A stretch of DNA of 64,000 bases from Sutterella sp. Its GTDB lineage: Bacteria > Pseudomonadota > Gammaproteobacteria > Burkholderiales > Burkholderiaceae_F. Below are positions 43,847 through 54,207 of this stretch, piece after piece. The number at the start of each line of letters is the position of its first letter. The stretch's first letter is position 1. The stretch is taken from positions 62,001 through 126,000 of the forward strand of contig DYBN01000054.1 in the NCBI GenBank assembly GCA_019418605.1. The letters are read 5' to 3'. Made by a program: the position numbers and the translations under genes. The notes under the pieces are model-generated. The model saw only the letters and a list, made by a program, of their open reading frames with translations. It was not told the origin of the DNA and ran no database searches.

Positions 43847-45886
43847 TCAGACTTCCAAAGCCTTTTCAATGGCCTCGTGAACGGCTTCGTAAATGGGTAG
43901 GTAGCCCGAGTCTCTGGCCGCGGCGCCAATGCTGATGACGTTGACGCCTGCCGCGGAAAGGCGCATTTCAAGCTCATTGTTGGGAACCGCGCCGCAGCAA
44001 ACAACGACGTGATCAACGCGCACGGCGTATCGGTCCTCGTGCCTTTCGCCCCAGCTTGCGCGCAGCGCGAAATTGTCGATTGCCTCAATGTTGGCGTCGC
44101 GCAGCGTCTGCGCGCCGCGCATCAAAAGCCACTGCAGCTCCCAGCGATCAACCGGCTCGCGCAGCACTTGATCGGTCTGACCGCGTTCGGACTCAACCAG
44201 ATACACCTGCCGCAGGGGCGGCGCAATTTCGGGCACCACGCCCAAAACGCCGCCGCGGTTAAAGCGCATGTCGCCGATCCCCCAGGCTTTTTTCCACTGT
44301 TCGGCCGTCAGCTCCGCCTCTTCGAGCTGCTCGAGAAGATAGCGGCAGACCGTGACGGAAACCGCATTGACGCCGATAACCGCCACGCGGTTTCCCACCG
44401 GCGCGTTCTCTCCCAAGAGTTCCTCGTAGGTAACGACGTTGGAAGAATCAATGCCGGGAAAATCCGGTATCTCCGGATCAGATCCGGCGGCGTTGACGAC
44501 AAGATCGATGTCATTTAACGACAAAATGCTGCTTGTGTCTGCTTTTTCGTTTAAATGGATGTCAACTCCCGCCAAAATTAGATCTTTTTCCAGTAAGTCA
44601 ATCCAGCGCTCAATTTTTGTCGTCTGTCTGATTTTTCCTACAAAACGGACGGAGCCGCCCAAAAAATCCTGTTTTTCCAGCAAACGCACGAAGTGGCCCC
44701 GGCGGGCGGCCGTGAGGGCAAAAAGCATGCCGCTGATGCCGCCGCCCGCAACGAGGATGCGCCGCTTTTTGGCTGCGGGCACGAAGGCTTGCGGGAAGGC
44801 GTTGAAGGAAAAGGGGGAGCTCAGGCTAAAAAGCCGCCGGGTGCGCGAGAGCGCGTCGATGCGGGCGCACTCGGGGTATTCGATCCAGGGGTGAATGACG
44901 CCTTCGCTCGAGCCCAGAGACTTGCGAAGAAAATGGCTGTCGGCGACAAGCGGGCGGCCAAAGGCAATGAGAAGATTGGCTAGGCCCTCAATCGCCTGAT
45001 CGGCGTCTTCGAGCGAGCCCAAATCTTCGTTGTAGATCACCGCCAAAGAGGTGTTTTCCGCCAGAAGCCGCACGGCGGGCAGCCACACGTCCCTGGGGAT
45101 TGGGTGCAGGTACGTGGGAATGCGGTCTTCGGGCCCTCCGAACTCGGGCCGCAGGTAGTCGGCTCCGGCAATGCGAAGCATCTGAACAAGCCTTAGCGTC
45201 TCCTCCCAGTCGGCGCCGCGCGGGGAGAGTTCCATGAGATTAAAGCGCACGCCGATGACAAAGTCGTCGCCCGCCGCCTTGCGGATGCCCCGCACGATGT
45301 CAAGCACGAATTTAAAGCGCGCAAGCTGCGTGGCGCCCCAGGCATCGTGCCTGCGGTTGCTTGCGGGGCTCAAAAACGAGGCCGCAAGCGAGCGGCCCGC
45401 CGCGTGCACTTCGACGCCGTCGTAGCCCGCCTCTTTGGCCAGCAGCGCCGTGTCGATAAATCCCGCGATGATGCGGCGGATAAGAAAGTGCGGTGCCCGC
45501 CAGGCCGTTGACTTCGACTTCTGCCTGACGGTGCTTGAAGACCATGCGGGCCAGGACGAGGCCTGAGCACCCGAGTGCACCAGCTGCAAAATGCTGCGGC
45601 AGTCTCGTTTCTTGAGAGCCGCATTGAGGGCCCGGTGGCGCGGGACGTCGATTGCCTCGTTAAAAACGCGCCACTTGGGGCTTGGCGCGCCGCTTGCATG
45701 CACAAGTCCTGCGCAGACCGTCACCATGCTCACGCCGTCGTCGGCGAGTTGTTCGAAAAAGCGCGAGAGCTCCGCAAGGCTCGGTTCAAATTCGAGTCCC
45801 GTAAAGATCGGCGCGGCCGTGATGCGGTTTTTGAGCTGCAGCCGCGCACGGGAAAACGGGCACTGCAGGTTGTCAAAGGTCGGCAT
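43847..45886 (-). CDS. Old yellow enzyme/FadH-like FMN-FAD fusion lacking Fe-S cysteines and catalytic Tyr
   Basis: 679 residues, the layout of 2,4-dienoyl-CoA reductase (FadH) and trimethylamine dehydrogenase: an FMN TIM barrel (about 1-330) then a Rossmann FAD/NAD part (RILVAGGGISGMLFALTAARRG, about 375). The barrel keeps the frame DGVEVHAAGRSLAASFLSPASNRRHDAWG, but the conserved GYL that supplies the catalytic Tyr reads RSL (about residue 165), and the four-cysteine CxGCNxxC cluster expected after the barrel is missing; that region reads SSEGVIHPWIEYPECARID. It should not hold the [4Fe-4S] centre that links FAD and FMN. Substrate and activity unknown. ATG 45886 fits the family start. Confidence 0.75.
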   Translation of the reverse strand: MPTFDNLQCPFSRARLQLKNRITAAPIFTGLEFEPSLAELSRFFEQLADDGVSMVTVCAGLVHASGAPSPKWRVFNEAIDVPRHRALNAALKKRDCRSILQLVHSGAQASSWPAWSSSTVRQKSKSTAWRAPHFLIRRIIAGFIDTALLAKEAGYDGVEVHAAGRSLAASFLSPASNRRHDAWGATQLARFKFVLDIVRGIRKAAGDDFVIGVRFNLMELSPRGADWEETLRLVQMLRIAGADYLRPEFGGPEDRIPTYLHPIPRDVWLPAVRLLAENTSLAVIYNEDLGSLEDADQAIEGLANLLIAFGRPLVADSHFLRKSLGSSEGVIHPWIEYPECARIDALSRTRRLFSLSSPFSFNAFPQAFVPAAKKRRILVAGGGISGMLFALTAARRGHFVRLLEKQDFLGGSVRFVGKIRQTTKIERWIDLLEKDLILAGVDIHLNEKADTSSILSLNDIDLVVNAAGSDPEIPDFPGIDSSNVVTYEELLGENAPVGNRVAVIGVNAVSVTVCRYLLEQLEEAELTAEQWKKAWGIGDMRFNRGGVLGVVPEIAPPLRQVYLVESERGQTDQVLREPVDRWELQWLLMRGAQTLRDANIEAIDNFALRASWGERHEDRYAVRVDHVVVCCGAVPNNELEMRLSAAGVNVISIGAAARDSGYLPIYEAVHEAIEKALEV

Positions 45887-46125
45887 GAGCGTGGCGCCGT
45901 GTCTTTCAACGCAATCCTGCGGCTCTTGCCGCAAAAGAAAAACGCGCAAGGAATGAGGGCGGCGCGAGTGTGTCCTTGCTTGAAAACAATGGGTGACGAT
46001 GGCCGATAATGGGCGCAGTTGATTCTATCACCGGGCCTTTTGCCGACATCTTGCCGTCATTTTGACGACGCGTTCGCGGCAGTTTCGCGACCTTGTGCTC
46101 GTGTTTTGCGCGTTTTTCGCGTGCG

Positions 46126-47091
46126 TTACGGCGTCTCCGGCGGGGCGGCTTCAAGCTGCGCCAGGTTGTTGATGCCAAAGGGCACGAGCACGCTCGGAAT
46201 GGTCGTTGCCGTGCTCTCCAGGTGCGAGAGCTGATCGTCAAAGAAGATGTGCGGCCGCATGATGTTGAGCACCCTGCTCTTTTGCAGTCCGTCCATCAAA
46301 AAGAGTTCGGCTGCGCTCATGCCGAGCGCTTTGAGCGTCGTGATGAGGCGCTCTTCGCTCGGGGCGCCGCGCGCCGTGACGATGGAAACGCGCAGCGCAG
46401 GCTTGTAGTACGGATCGTTTTCTCCCCGCTTGGCGTCAAGCGCCTGAAACTGCGCGAGCTTGCGAAAGAGTTTGCTCAACGGGCCCGGTGCGTGCGGCGT
46501 CTCCTTCATGTCCGTCTCGTGCCGCTCAAAGCCCGCCAGACCGTCTTTTTGAAACTCGCGCTCGGCCTCGTCGTCGATGATGACGCCGTCAAAGTCAAAG
46601 GCAATCCTGAGCTCCCCGTCGTCGTCTTCTTCGCTGCTGAGCTGATTGGGCCCCACGGGCAGCACAAGCCCTGCCGGGTGATGCTTTTGAATGGCGCGGA
46701 TCACGTTTTCCTTGTTCGCGCTCAGAAAAAGCGAGGCGTCGAAGGCTTCGATGTAGGGAAAGGTTGACTGGCCCGACGTGAAGGCGCCGGCCTTGATCGG
46801 CAGCTCGTAGTAGCGGCACGAGGCAAAAAAGCGCTGCCCCGTTTCCGGCGAGTTGCGGCTTAAAACCACGACGCGAAAGGGCTCCTCGGCCGGAAAGAGG
46901 CGGTTGATTCTCAAGAGCCTTGTCACAAAGGGAAAGGCCACGCCCGGCTGCAGGGGCTTGTCGCGGTTGTCGATCTGATACTTGCGGTAGGCGGCGATGC
47001 CCATGGACTCAAAGATTTGATGCTCATCCTCAAGATCAAAGAGCGCGCGGGAGCTGACGGCGACGACGAGTTGATTGTCCGTGGTCTTCAT
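46126..47091 (-). CDS. 5'-nucleotidase, cytosolic NT5C1 type
   Basis: 321 residues. The N-terminal VVAVSSRALFDLEDEH and later RVVVLSRNSPETGQRFF, followed by ISFDFDGVIIDD-like sequence (here IAFDFDGVIIDDEAE near residue 168), identify the 5-nucleotidase family related to cytosolic NT5C1A, which dephosphorylates nucleoside monophosphates. Unlike classic HAD enzymes the DxD is FDFDGV. Ends in HIFFDDQLSH, the HAD acidic motif. It sits behind gyrB but the gyrB terminator separates them. Confidence 0.82.
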   Translation of the reverse strand: MKTTDNQLVVAVSSRALFDLEDEHQIFESMGIAAYRKYQIDNRDKPLQPGVAFPFVTRLLRINRLFPAEEPFRVVVLSRNSPETGQRFFASCRYYELPIKAGAFTSGQSTFPYIEAFDASLFLSANKENVIRAIQKHHPAGLVLPVGPNQLSSEEDDDGELRIAFDFDGVIIDDEAEREFQKDGLAGFERHETDMKETPHAPGPLSKLFRKLAQFQALDAKRGENDPYYKPALRVSIVTARGAPSEERLITTLKALGMSAAELFLMDGLQKSRVLNIMRPHIFFDDQLSHLESTATTIPSVLVPFGINNLAQLEAAPPETP

Positions 47092-47120
47092 GGTCGTTGA
47101 TTTTTGGGCCCTGAAACAGC

Positions 47121-47149
47121 AAAAAAGCCCGAAACGAGCGGGCCTTTTT
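47121..47149 (-). terminator. Intrinsic terminator after gyrB
   Basis: GCCCG/CGGGC arms (47139-47143 and 47127-47131) with a 7-base loop and a T run on the minus strand (A run 47121-47126). A T run also follows on the plus strand, so it may act in both directions. Confidence 0.75.
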
Positions 47150-47162
47150 GCATTGAAAATCG

Positions 47163-49727
<2,565 letters not shown>

Positions 49728-49790
49728 GTCTCAAATTTTCGTGTAAAGGTCAAGATTGCCGCCGCCGGTTTTGCTGCGCTTGAAAACCTT

Positions 49791-49827
49791 GCGCCAATGC
49801 AGCGAAAAAATCGCGTTGCATTGGCGC
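49791..49827. repeat. Perfect 11-bp inverted repeat in the gyrB leader
   Basis: GCGCCAATGCA (49791-49801) and TGCATTGGCGC (49817-49827) are exact reverse complements; inside, GCG/CGC may pair around an A run. It is 64 bases upstream of the gyrB start and 116 past the dnaN stop. The A/T run is in the loop rather than after the stem, so it is not a standard terminator. Confidence 0.7.
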
Positions 49828-49942
49828 TCTTTGCGGGATCCGGAAAATTGGGCGGCCAAAGGGGACTTTGGACTTTGCCCGAAGGCCCCCTGCCGTTTTG
49901 CTCGTGCACAGACAAAAATCGTGCGGCACGAGGCGGTGCACG

Positions 49943-51058
49943 TTAAATGCGCATCGGCATCAGCACGTAGCGGAAGTTTTCGCTCTCGGGCATCGTCAGC
50001 AGCGTGGCGCCCTGGTTATTGGCAAAGGCAAAGCGCACTTCGCTGTTTTTGAGGTTTCCGAGAACGTCAAGCAGGTAGACGACGTTAAAGCCCAGATCGA
50101 GTTCGTCGCCCTCGTAGTTGATGGCGATTTCCTCAACGGCCTCCTCCATGTCGGCGTTGGCGCTCTGAATCTGCAGGCAGCCGGGCTTGACGAGCCAGCG
50201 CAGGCCCTTGAACTTCTCGTTGGCAAGCACGGCCGCGCGTCTTAGCGCGCCGATGAGCTGCTCGCGGTTGATGAGGAAGATTTTGTCATTGTGCTGCGGA
50301 ATGACGCGCTTGTAGTCGGGGTACTTGCCGTCGACGAGCTTGGTGAGAAATTCGATGCTACCAAAGGTAAAGCGCGCCTGATTGGCCGAGAGCTCCACCC
50401 GCACGGGAGCGTCGCTCTCCGGGAGCAGCTTCATGAGCTGCTGGACGGTCTTGCGCGGCAAGATGGCCTCGATCGGGCGCTCTTCGTCGGTGGTGATCTC
50501 AAGCGCGGCGTCGCAGCAGGCCAGACGGTGCCCGTCGGTGGCAACCGTGCGCACAAGCCCGTTTTCAATTGAGAGCAGCATGCCGTTGAGGTAGTAGCGG
50601 ATGTCCTGCTGGGCCATGGCAAAGTGCACCATCTGCAGCAGGTGCTTGAGCACGTTTGCGGGCAGCGTGAAGTCGTGGTCGATCGCCGCCACGGGCAGCA
50701 CCGGGTACTCCTCGGCGGACATCTGCGAGAGTGAAAAGCGCGAGTTGTCGGCGCGAAGCACCACCTTCTTGCCGTCAACGAGCATGGAGACCTCGGTCGA
50801 GGCGCTCGGCAGCGCCGTCAAGAGGGCGATGAGCTTGCCTGCGGGCACGGTGGCTTTCACCTGCTCGGCGCCGACGCCGATCTGGGCGCTCGTGCGAATC
50901 TGGATTTCAAGGTCGGTTGTGGTGAAGGTGACTTCGCTACCGTTTGCGTCGACCAGAATGTTGGAGAGAATGGGAAGCGTCTGACGGCCTTCCACGATTC
51001 CCCCCACAATCTGCAGAGGTTTCAGAAGCGCCTCGCGCGTACATTGGATGAACTGCAT
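49943..51058 (-). CDS. dnaN: DNA polymerase III beta subunit (sliding clamp)
   Basis: 371 residues, the usual length of about 366. Three repeats form the clamp ring that tethers polymerase III. Family marks: MQFIQCTREALLKPLQIVGGIVEGRQTLPILSNILV at the N-terminus, FTLPANVLKHLLQMVHFAMAQQDIRYYLNGMLL in the middle and the invariant C-terminal MPMRI tail. Located 122 bases after dnaA with a hairpin between (51091-51109). Confidence 0.96.
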   Translation of the reverse strand: MQFIQCTREALLKPLQIVGGIVEGRQTLPILSNILVDANGSEVTFTTTDLEIQIRTSAQIGVGAEQVKATVPAGKLIALLTALPSASTEVSMLVDGKKVVLRADNSRFSLSQMSAEEYPVLPVAAIDHDFTLPANVLKHLLQMVHFAMAQQDIRYYLNGMLLSIENGLVRTVATDGHRLACCDAALEITTDEERPIEAILPRKTVQQLMKLLPESDAPVRVELSANQARFTFGSIEFLTKLVDGKYPDYKRVIPQHNDKIFLINREQLIGALRRAAVLANEKFKGLRWLVKPGCLQIQSANADMEEAVEEIAINYEGDELDLGFNVVYLLDVLGNLKNSEVRFAFANNQGATLLTMPESENFRYVLMPMRI

Positions 51059-51090
51059 GAAATCAACCTTTTCTCGTAATCAAAACTGAA

Positions 51091-51109
51091 GCCGAAGCAA
51101 AACTTCGGC
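51091..51109 (-). terminator. Small hairpin between dnaA and dnaN
   Basis: GCCGAAG and CTTCGGC pair across a 5-base loop; on the minus strand a loose T-rich stretch follows. Probably a partial attenuator setting the ratio of DnaN to DnaA, or an RNA-processing signal. Confidence 0.4.
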
Positions 51110-51180
51110 CCGTCTGTGGATTTTAATGAAAAACTACCCGGCTGTCGCCTGGTGCGCGGGGCGAAAATCGTTGATTTTCC

Positions 51181-52536
51181 TCAGCTTTTGATCTTCTGCT
51201 CGAGGATGTGAAGATCGTACTTGAGCTCTTCGTCGGTGTTGCGCTCCGCGGCGATTTTTTTGCACGCATAGATGATGGTGGCGTGGTCTCGCCCGCCAAA
51301 GAGGTCGCCGAGTTCGGGCAGGCTCTTTTTGGTGAGCTCGCGGGCAAGGTAGATGGCGATTTGGCGCGCGCGCACAAGCTTGGCCTTGCGCGACTTTGAG
51401 TTGATGTCGGCCACTTTAAAGCCGTAGTGCTGCGCCACGGTCTGCTGGATGGCCTCGATCGTGACCGGCGTGCTGCTTGCCTTGAAGATGTCGCGCAGCG
51501 CAAGCTTTACGGTGTCGATCGTGACGTCGACCTGATGAAAGCGCGTGTAGGCAAGAACCTGCTGCACGGCGCCTTCGAGTTCTCGCACGTTGCTCTTGAG
51601 TTTTTTGGCGATGATCTCGGCCACCTCGCGGGGCATGTCAAGCCCCGAGCGCTCGGCCTTTAAAAGCAGAATCTGCACGCGCATGTCAAACTCGGGCGGC
51701 TCGATCGTCACGATGAGCCCCTGCGTGAGGCGGCTCAAAAGCCGCTCCTGAAAGTCCTTGAGGTTGCGCGGATAGGTGTCGCTCGTGAGCACGATCTGCT
51801 TGCCGTGCGGCACCATGCTCTCAAAGGTGAGAAAGAAGTTGGTCTGCGTGCCCGTACGGGGACCGAAGCTTTGAATGTCGTCGATCAAAAGCAGATCAAG
51901 GCCGCGGTAGCGCTCCTCAAAGCGGCGCATCTCATCGGCAAAGCGGTCCCGGTCAACGCTGTTGAGCCGCATGACCTCCATGAATTCCTGAACGTACTGC
52001 TGCGCGGAGATGCACAGCACCTTTGCCTTGGGATTGTTTTGCAAAAAACGGTTGCCGATGGCGTGCATCAGGTGCGTTTTTCCAAGGCCTACGCCGCCGT
52101 AGATGAAAAGCGGGTTGTAGATCGACTTGGGGCTTGAGGCGACCTGCAGGGCCGAGGCAAAGGCCATCTGGTTGGCCTGGCCTTCGACCAGATTTTCAAA
52201 CGTGAGGTAGGGCAGCAGCCCCGTTTTGGCAATGTCGGCCTGCGACGGGGCTTCGGGCTCGGCTGGAGCCGCGGCGGAGGCGGTCTCGGCTCCCTCTTCC
52301 CTTACCTGCCAGAGCAGTTCGACTTCTTTTGCAGCCAGACGGTTGACGGTCTGCGAGATCGTCTTTCCGTAGGCCTTGACGACTTGGCGCATCTTTGCGT
52401 TTGAAGGGGCATAAATCGTCACGACCCCTGCGTCGAGCTCGACATCGGCCGTCAGATCTGAAAACCAGTTCTGATAGACCAAGGCGGGCGTTGACTCCCG
52501 CAGGGCTTCAAGGCATTGCGTCCAGAAATCGTTCAT
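51181..52536 (-). CDS. dnaA: Chromosomal replication initiator DnaA
   Basis: 451 residues. It binds 9-bp DnaA boxes and opens the origin. Domain I begins MNDFWTQCLEALRESTP; the AAA+ core has GGVGLGKTHLMHAIG (Walker A) and LLLIDDIQSFG (Walker B); domain IV ends with LFGGRDHATIIYACKKI, the box-contacting signature. ATG 52536 fits the family; the 16 upstream codons are basic filler. First gene of dnaA-dnaN-gyrB; the region between it and rpmH shows only one near-match DnaA box. Confidence 0.96.
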   Translation of the reverse strand: MNDFWTQCLEALRESTPALVYQNWFSDLTADVELDAGVVTIYAPSNAKMRQVVKAYGKTISQTVNRLAAKEVELLWQVREEGAETASAAAPAEPEAPSQADIAKTGLLPYLTFENLVEGQANQMAFASALQVASSPKSIYNPLFIYGGVGLGKTHLMHAIGNRFLQNNPKAKVLCISAQQYVQEFMEVMRLNSVDRDRFADEMRRFEERYRGLDLLLIDDIQSFGPRTGTQTNFFLTFESMVPHGKQIVLTSDTYPRNLKDFQERLLSRLTQGLIVTIEPPEFDMRVQILLLKAERSGLDMPREVAEIIAKKLKSNVRELEGAVQQVLAYTRFHQVDVTIDTVKLALRDIFKASSTPVTIEAIQQTVAQHYGFKVADINSKSRKAKLVRARQIAIYLARELTKKSLPELGDLFGGRDHATIIYACKKIAAERNTDEELKYDLHILEQKIKS

Positions 52537-53248
52537 CTGCTTCAATGAAAAGGGAAAAAAACGCCCCGCGGCGCCGGCGCGCATTGCCGCAGGCCGGCCT
52601 TGCTCCTTGGGAGAAAACCTTGAGACGACAAAAGCCGCGCCGCAGGCGGGGAATGTTTGTACGAGTGTTCGGGGAAAATAGGCGAGGATTTTACCTGCGG
52701 CGCCTGAAGTTATCTATGTGGCGGCCCGCCTTCGCCCCTTGCTTGGGATTCGCTGATTTTGCGCATTCGCACGACCGATTGTGGTGGGCTGAGGTCCCCG
52801 ACGCTAGATGCTGTGGAAAACGCCAGGGGCGATCGCGGCGATAAAAATTTTTCTCCGGCTCGGGGGAGCGTGAAATTTTTGCGCAAAGATTGACAGAAAC
52901 ACCAAAAATAGGGTTTAATATCAGGCTTTTCACGGACACGGATCACTGCGGCCGGCGTTTTCACCTGGCCGCACGGCGGATGCGCGCGTTTTTTTGCGGC
53001 AAAGATGCTTTTGCCGACGGCTCGTTTGGCCGGGCGCACATCGTCTGCGCGCATGGGCGTGTCTTCGCGAAAAGAGCGTCTTCTGCGGCCGCCAAAAAGG
53101 CGTTGACAGCAACAGGCATTTTGTGCGGCCCGAACTTTGTTTTAGATGAAGCGCCGGCTGCGGCGCGCCAAACGAAGGAAAAGACATCAATTTTCCCGGC
53201 GCTGCTGCCTCTTCATCGTCTTCCTTTGACTGAAGGTAAGGAAATATC
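52537..53248. other. dnaA-rpmH divergent region
   Basis: 712 bases without a supported gene. It carries the rpmH promoter (52890-52919) and must hold a dnaA promoter. A single one-mismatch DnaA box, TGTGGAAAA (52812-52820), is all that was seen, though this gap is the usual origin site in related bacteria. AT-rich at 52840-52925, GC-rich elsewhere. Confidence 0.5.
52890..52919 (+). promoter_or_regulatory. Sigma-70-type promoter, probably for rpmH
   Basis: TTGACA (52890-52895) and TTTAAT (52914-52919) with an 18-base spacer, inside an AT-rich stretch. The leader to rpmH would be about 320 bases; other promoters closer to the gene cannot be excluded. Confidence 0.5.
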
Positions 53249-53389
53249 ATGGCTACCAAGCGTACGTACCAACCCTCCAAGATCAAGCGTGCCCGCACGC
53301 ACGGCTTCCTGGTCCGCTCCCGCACCAAGGGCGGCCGCGCCGTTCTGGCCCGCCGTCGCCGCAAGGGGCGTCACACCCTCGCTCTCTAA
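53249..53389 (+). CDS. rpmH: 50S ribosomal protein L34
   Basis: 46 residues: MATKRTYQPSKIKRARTHGF, then RTKGGRAVLARRRRKGR. The KRTYQPS and GRxVLARRRxKGR motifs are diagnostic of L34. Compared with E. coli L34 the N-terminus has two or so extra residues and the C-terminus is shorter and ends HTLAL. AAGGAAA lies 3-8 bases before the ATG. Classic rpmH-rnpA-yidD-yidC order follows. Confidence 0.95.
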   Translation: MATKRTYQPSKIKRARTHGFLVRSRTKGGRAVLARRRRKGRHTLAL

Positions 53390-53437
53390 TCTGAGGACGT
53401 TTTCGCCGTCGTCGAAAAAGACGTCTTCAGTGCAGCT

Positions 53438-53899
53438 GTGACGCAGACCCGGTCCGGATACCGCTTTCCAAAGTCGGCTCGAATTCTCAGTTCAGACGAC
53501 TTCGGAAGACTTTTGCGGTCCGACCGCCCCGGAGCAATCCGACTCGGACGTGATTCTGTTTCTTTGTGTGCCCAGGCACATCAACAAACGGGTCGCGTCC
53601 GTTTTGGTTTTACGGTCGGAAAGCGCAACGTTCCGCTCTCGGTGGACCGCGCGCTCGTCAAGCGGATCATGCGCGAAGAGGTCCGGCACGCACTTCCCGA
53701 TTTCGAGAGCCGGTGCAGGGCGCTTGGCGTGGGGCTTGACGTGAGCCTGCGCTTTCGCACGCCCCTGCGCACAAGCGGCGCCGCAACGACGCAGGCGCAG
53801 GCAAGGGCGCTTGTGCGAGGCTCCTGCAAACTGTGCCTGAAGGCGCTCTCAAAGCGCCTGCCGCAGCTTGCGGGCGCACTTGAAAGCGCCGCGAAATAA
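53438..53899 (+). CDS. rnpA: Ribonuclease P protein component
   Basis: 153 residues, basic. It binds RnpB RNA to process tRNA 5' ends. The conserved RFGFTVGKRNVPLSVDRALVKRIMREEVR region carries the RNase P motif, although the usual RNR triplet (RNRIKR) reads DRALVKR here. The start is taken as GTG 53438; no clear Shine-Dalgarno is seen, so the exact start is open. The end overlaps nothing; yidD begins 4 bases after the stop. Confidence 0.88.
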   Translation: MTQTRSGYRFPKSARILSSDDFGRLLRSDRPGAIRLGRDSVSLCAQAHQQTGRVRFGFTVGKRNVPLSVDRALVKRIMREEVRHALPDFESRCRALGVGLDVSLRFRTPLRTSGAATTQAQARALVRGSCKLCLKALSKRLPQLAGALESAAK

Positions 53900-53903
53900 G
53901 AAA

Positions 53904-54152
53904 ATGCTTGCCCGGATTTTCATTGCCCTCGTTCGCCTCTATCAGCTCACCTTCTCGAGCTGGGTCGGCTGGCAGTGCCGTTTTGTTCCGACGTGCTCGA
54001 ACTACGCCATCGAGGCTTTTGAAAAGCACGGAGCGCTCAAGGGGCTTTGGATGACGGTGATGCGTCTTCTTCGCTGCCATCCGCTGGGCGGGTGCGGTTA
54101 TGATCCCGTACCGGATAAGTTTCGCTGGCGCTGCTGGCGTCACGATCAATGA
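53904..54152 (+). CDS. yidD: Membrane protein insertion efficiency factor YidD
   Basis: 82 residues. Diagnostic CRFVPTCSNYAIEAFEKHGALKG, then LLRCHPLGGCGYDPVP. YidD is a small inner-membrane-associated protein that helps YidC-dependent insertion. ATG 53904 was chosen over a start inside rnpA. Part of rpmH-rnpA-yidD-yidC. Confidence 0.93.
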   Translation: MLARIFIALVRLYQLTFSSWVGWQCRFVPTCSNYAIEAFEKHGALKGLWMTVMRLLRCHPLGGCGYDPVPDKFRWRCWRHDQ

Positions 54153-54207
54153 AGAGGCCGTCAAGCGGCCGCTTTTTTGCTACTAATTTGATTCATCAGG
54201 ACCAGAT

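Noticed and set aside
52890..53441. 183-codon plus-strand frame before and over rpmH
   Set aside because: It overlaps rpmH out of frame and covers the promoter; L34 is certain.
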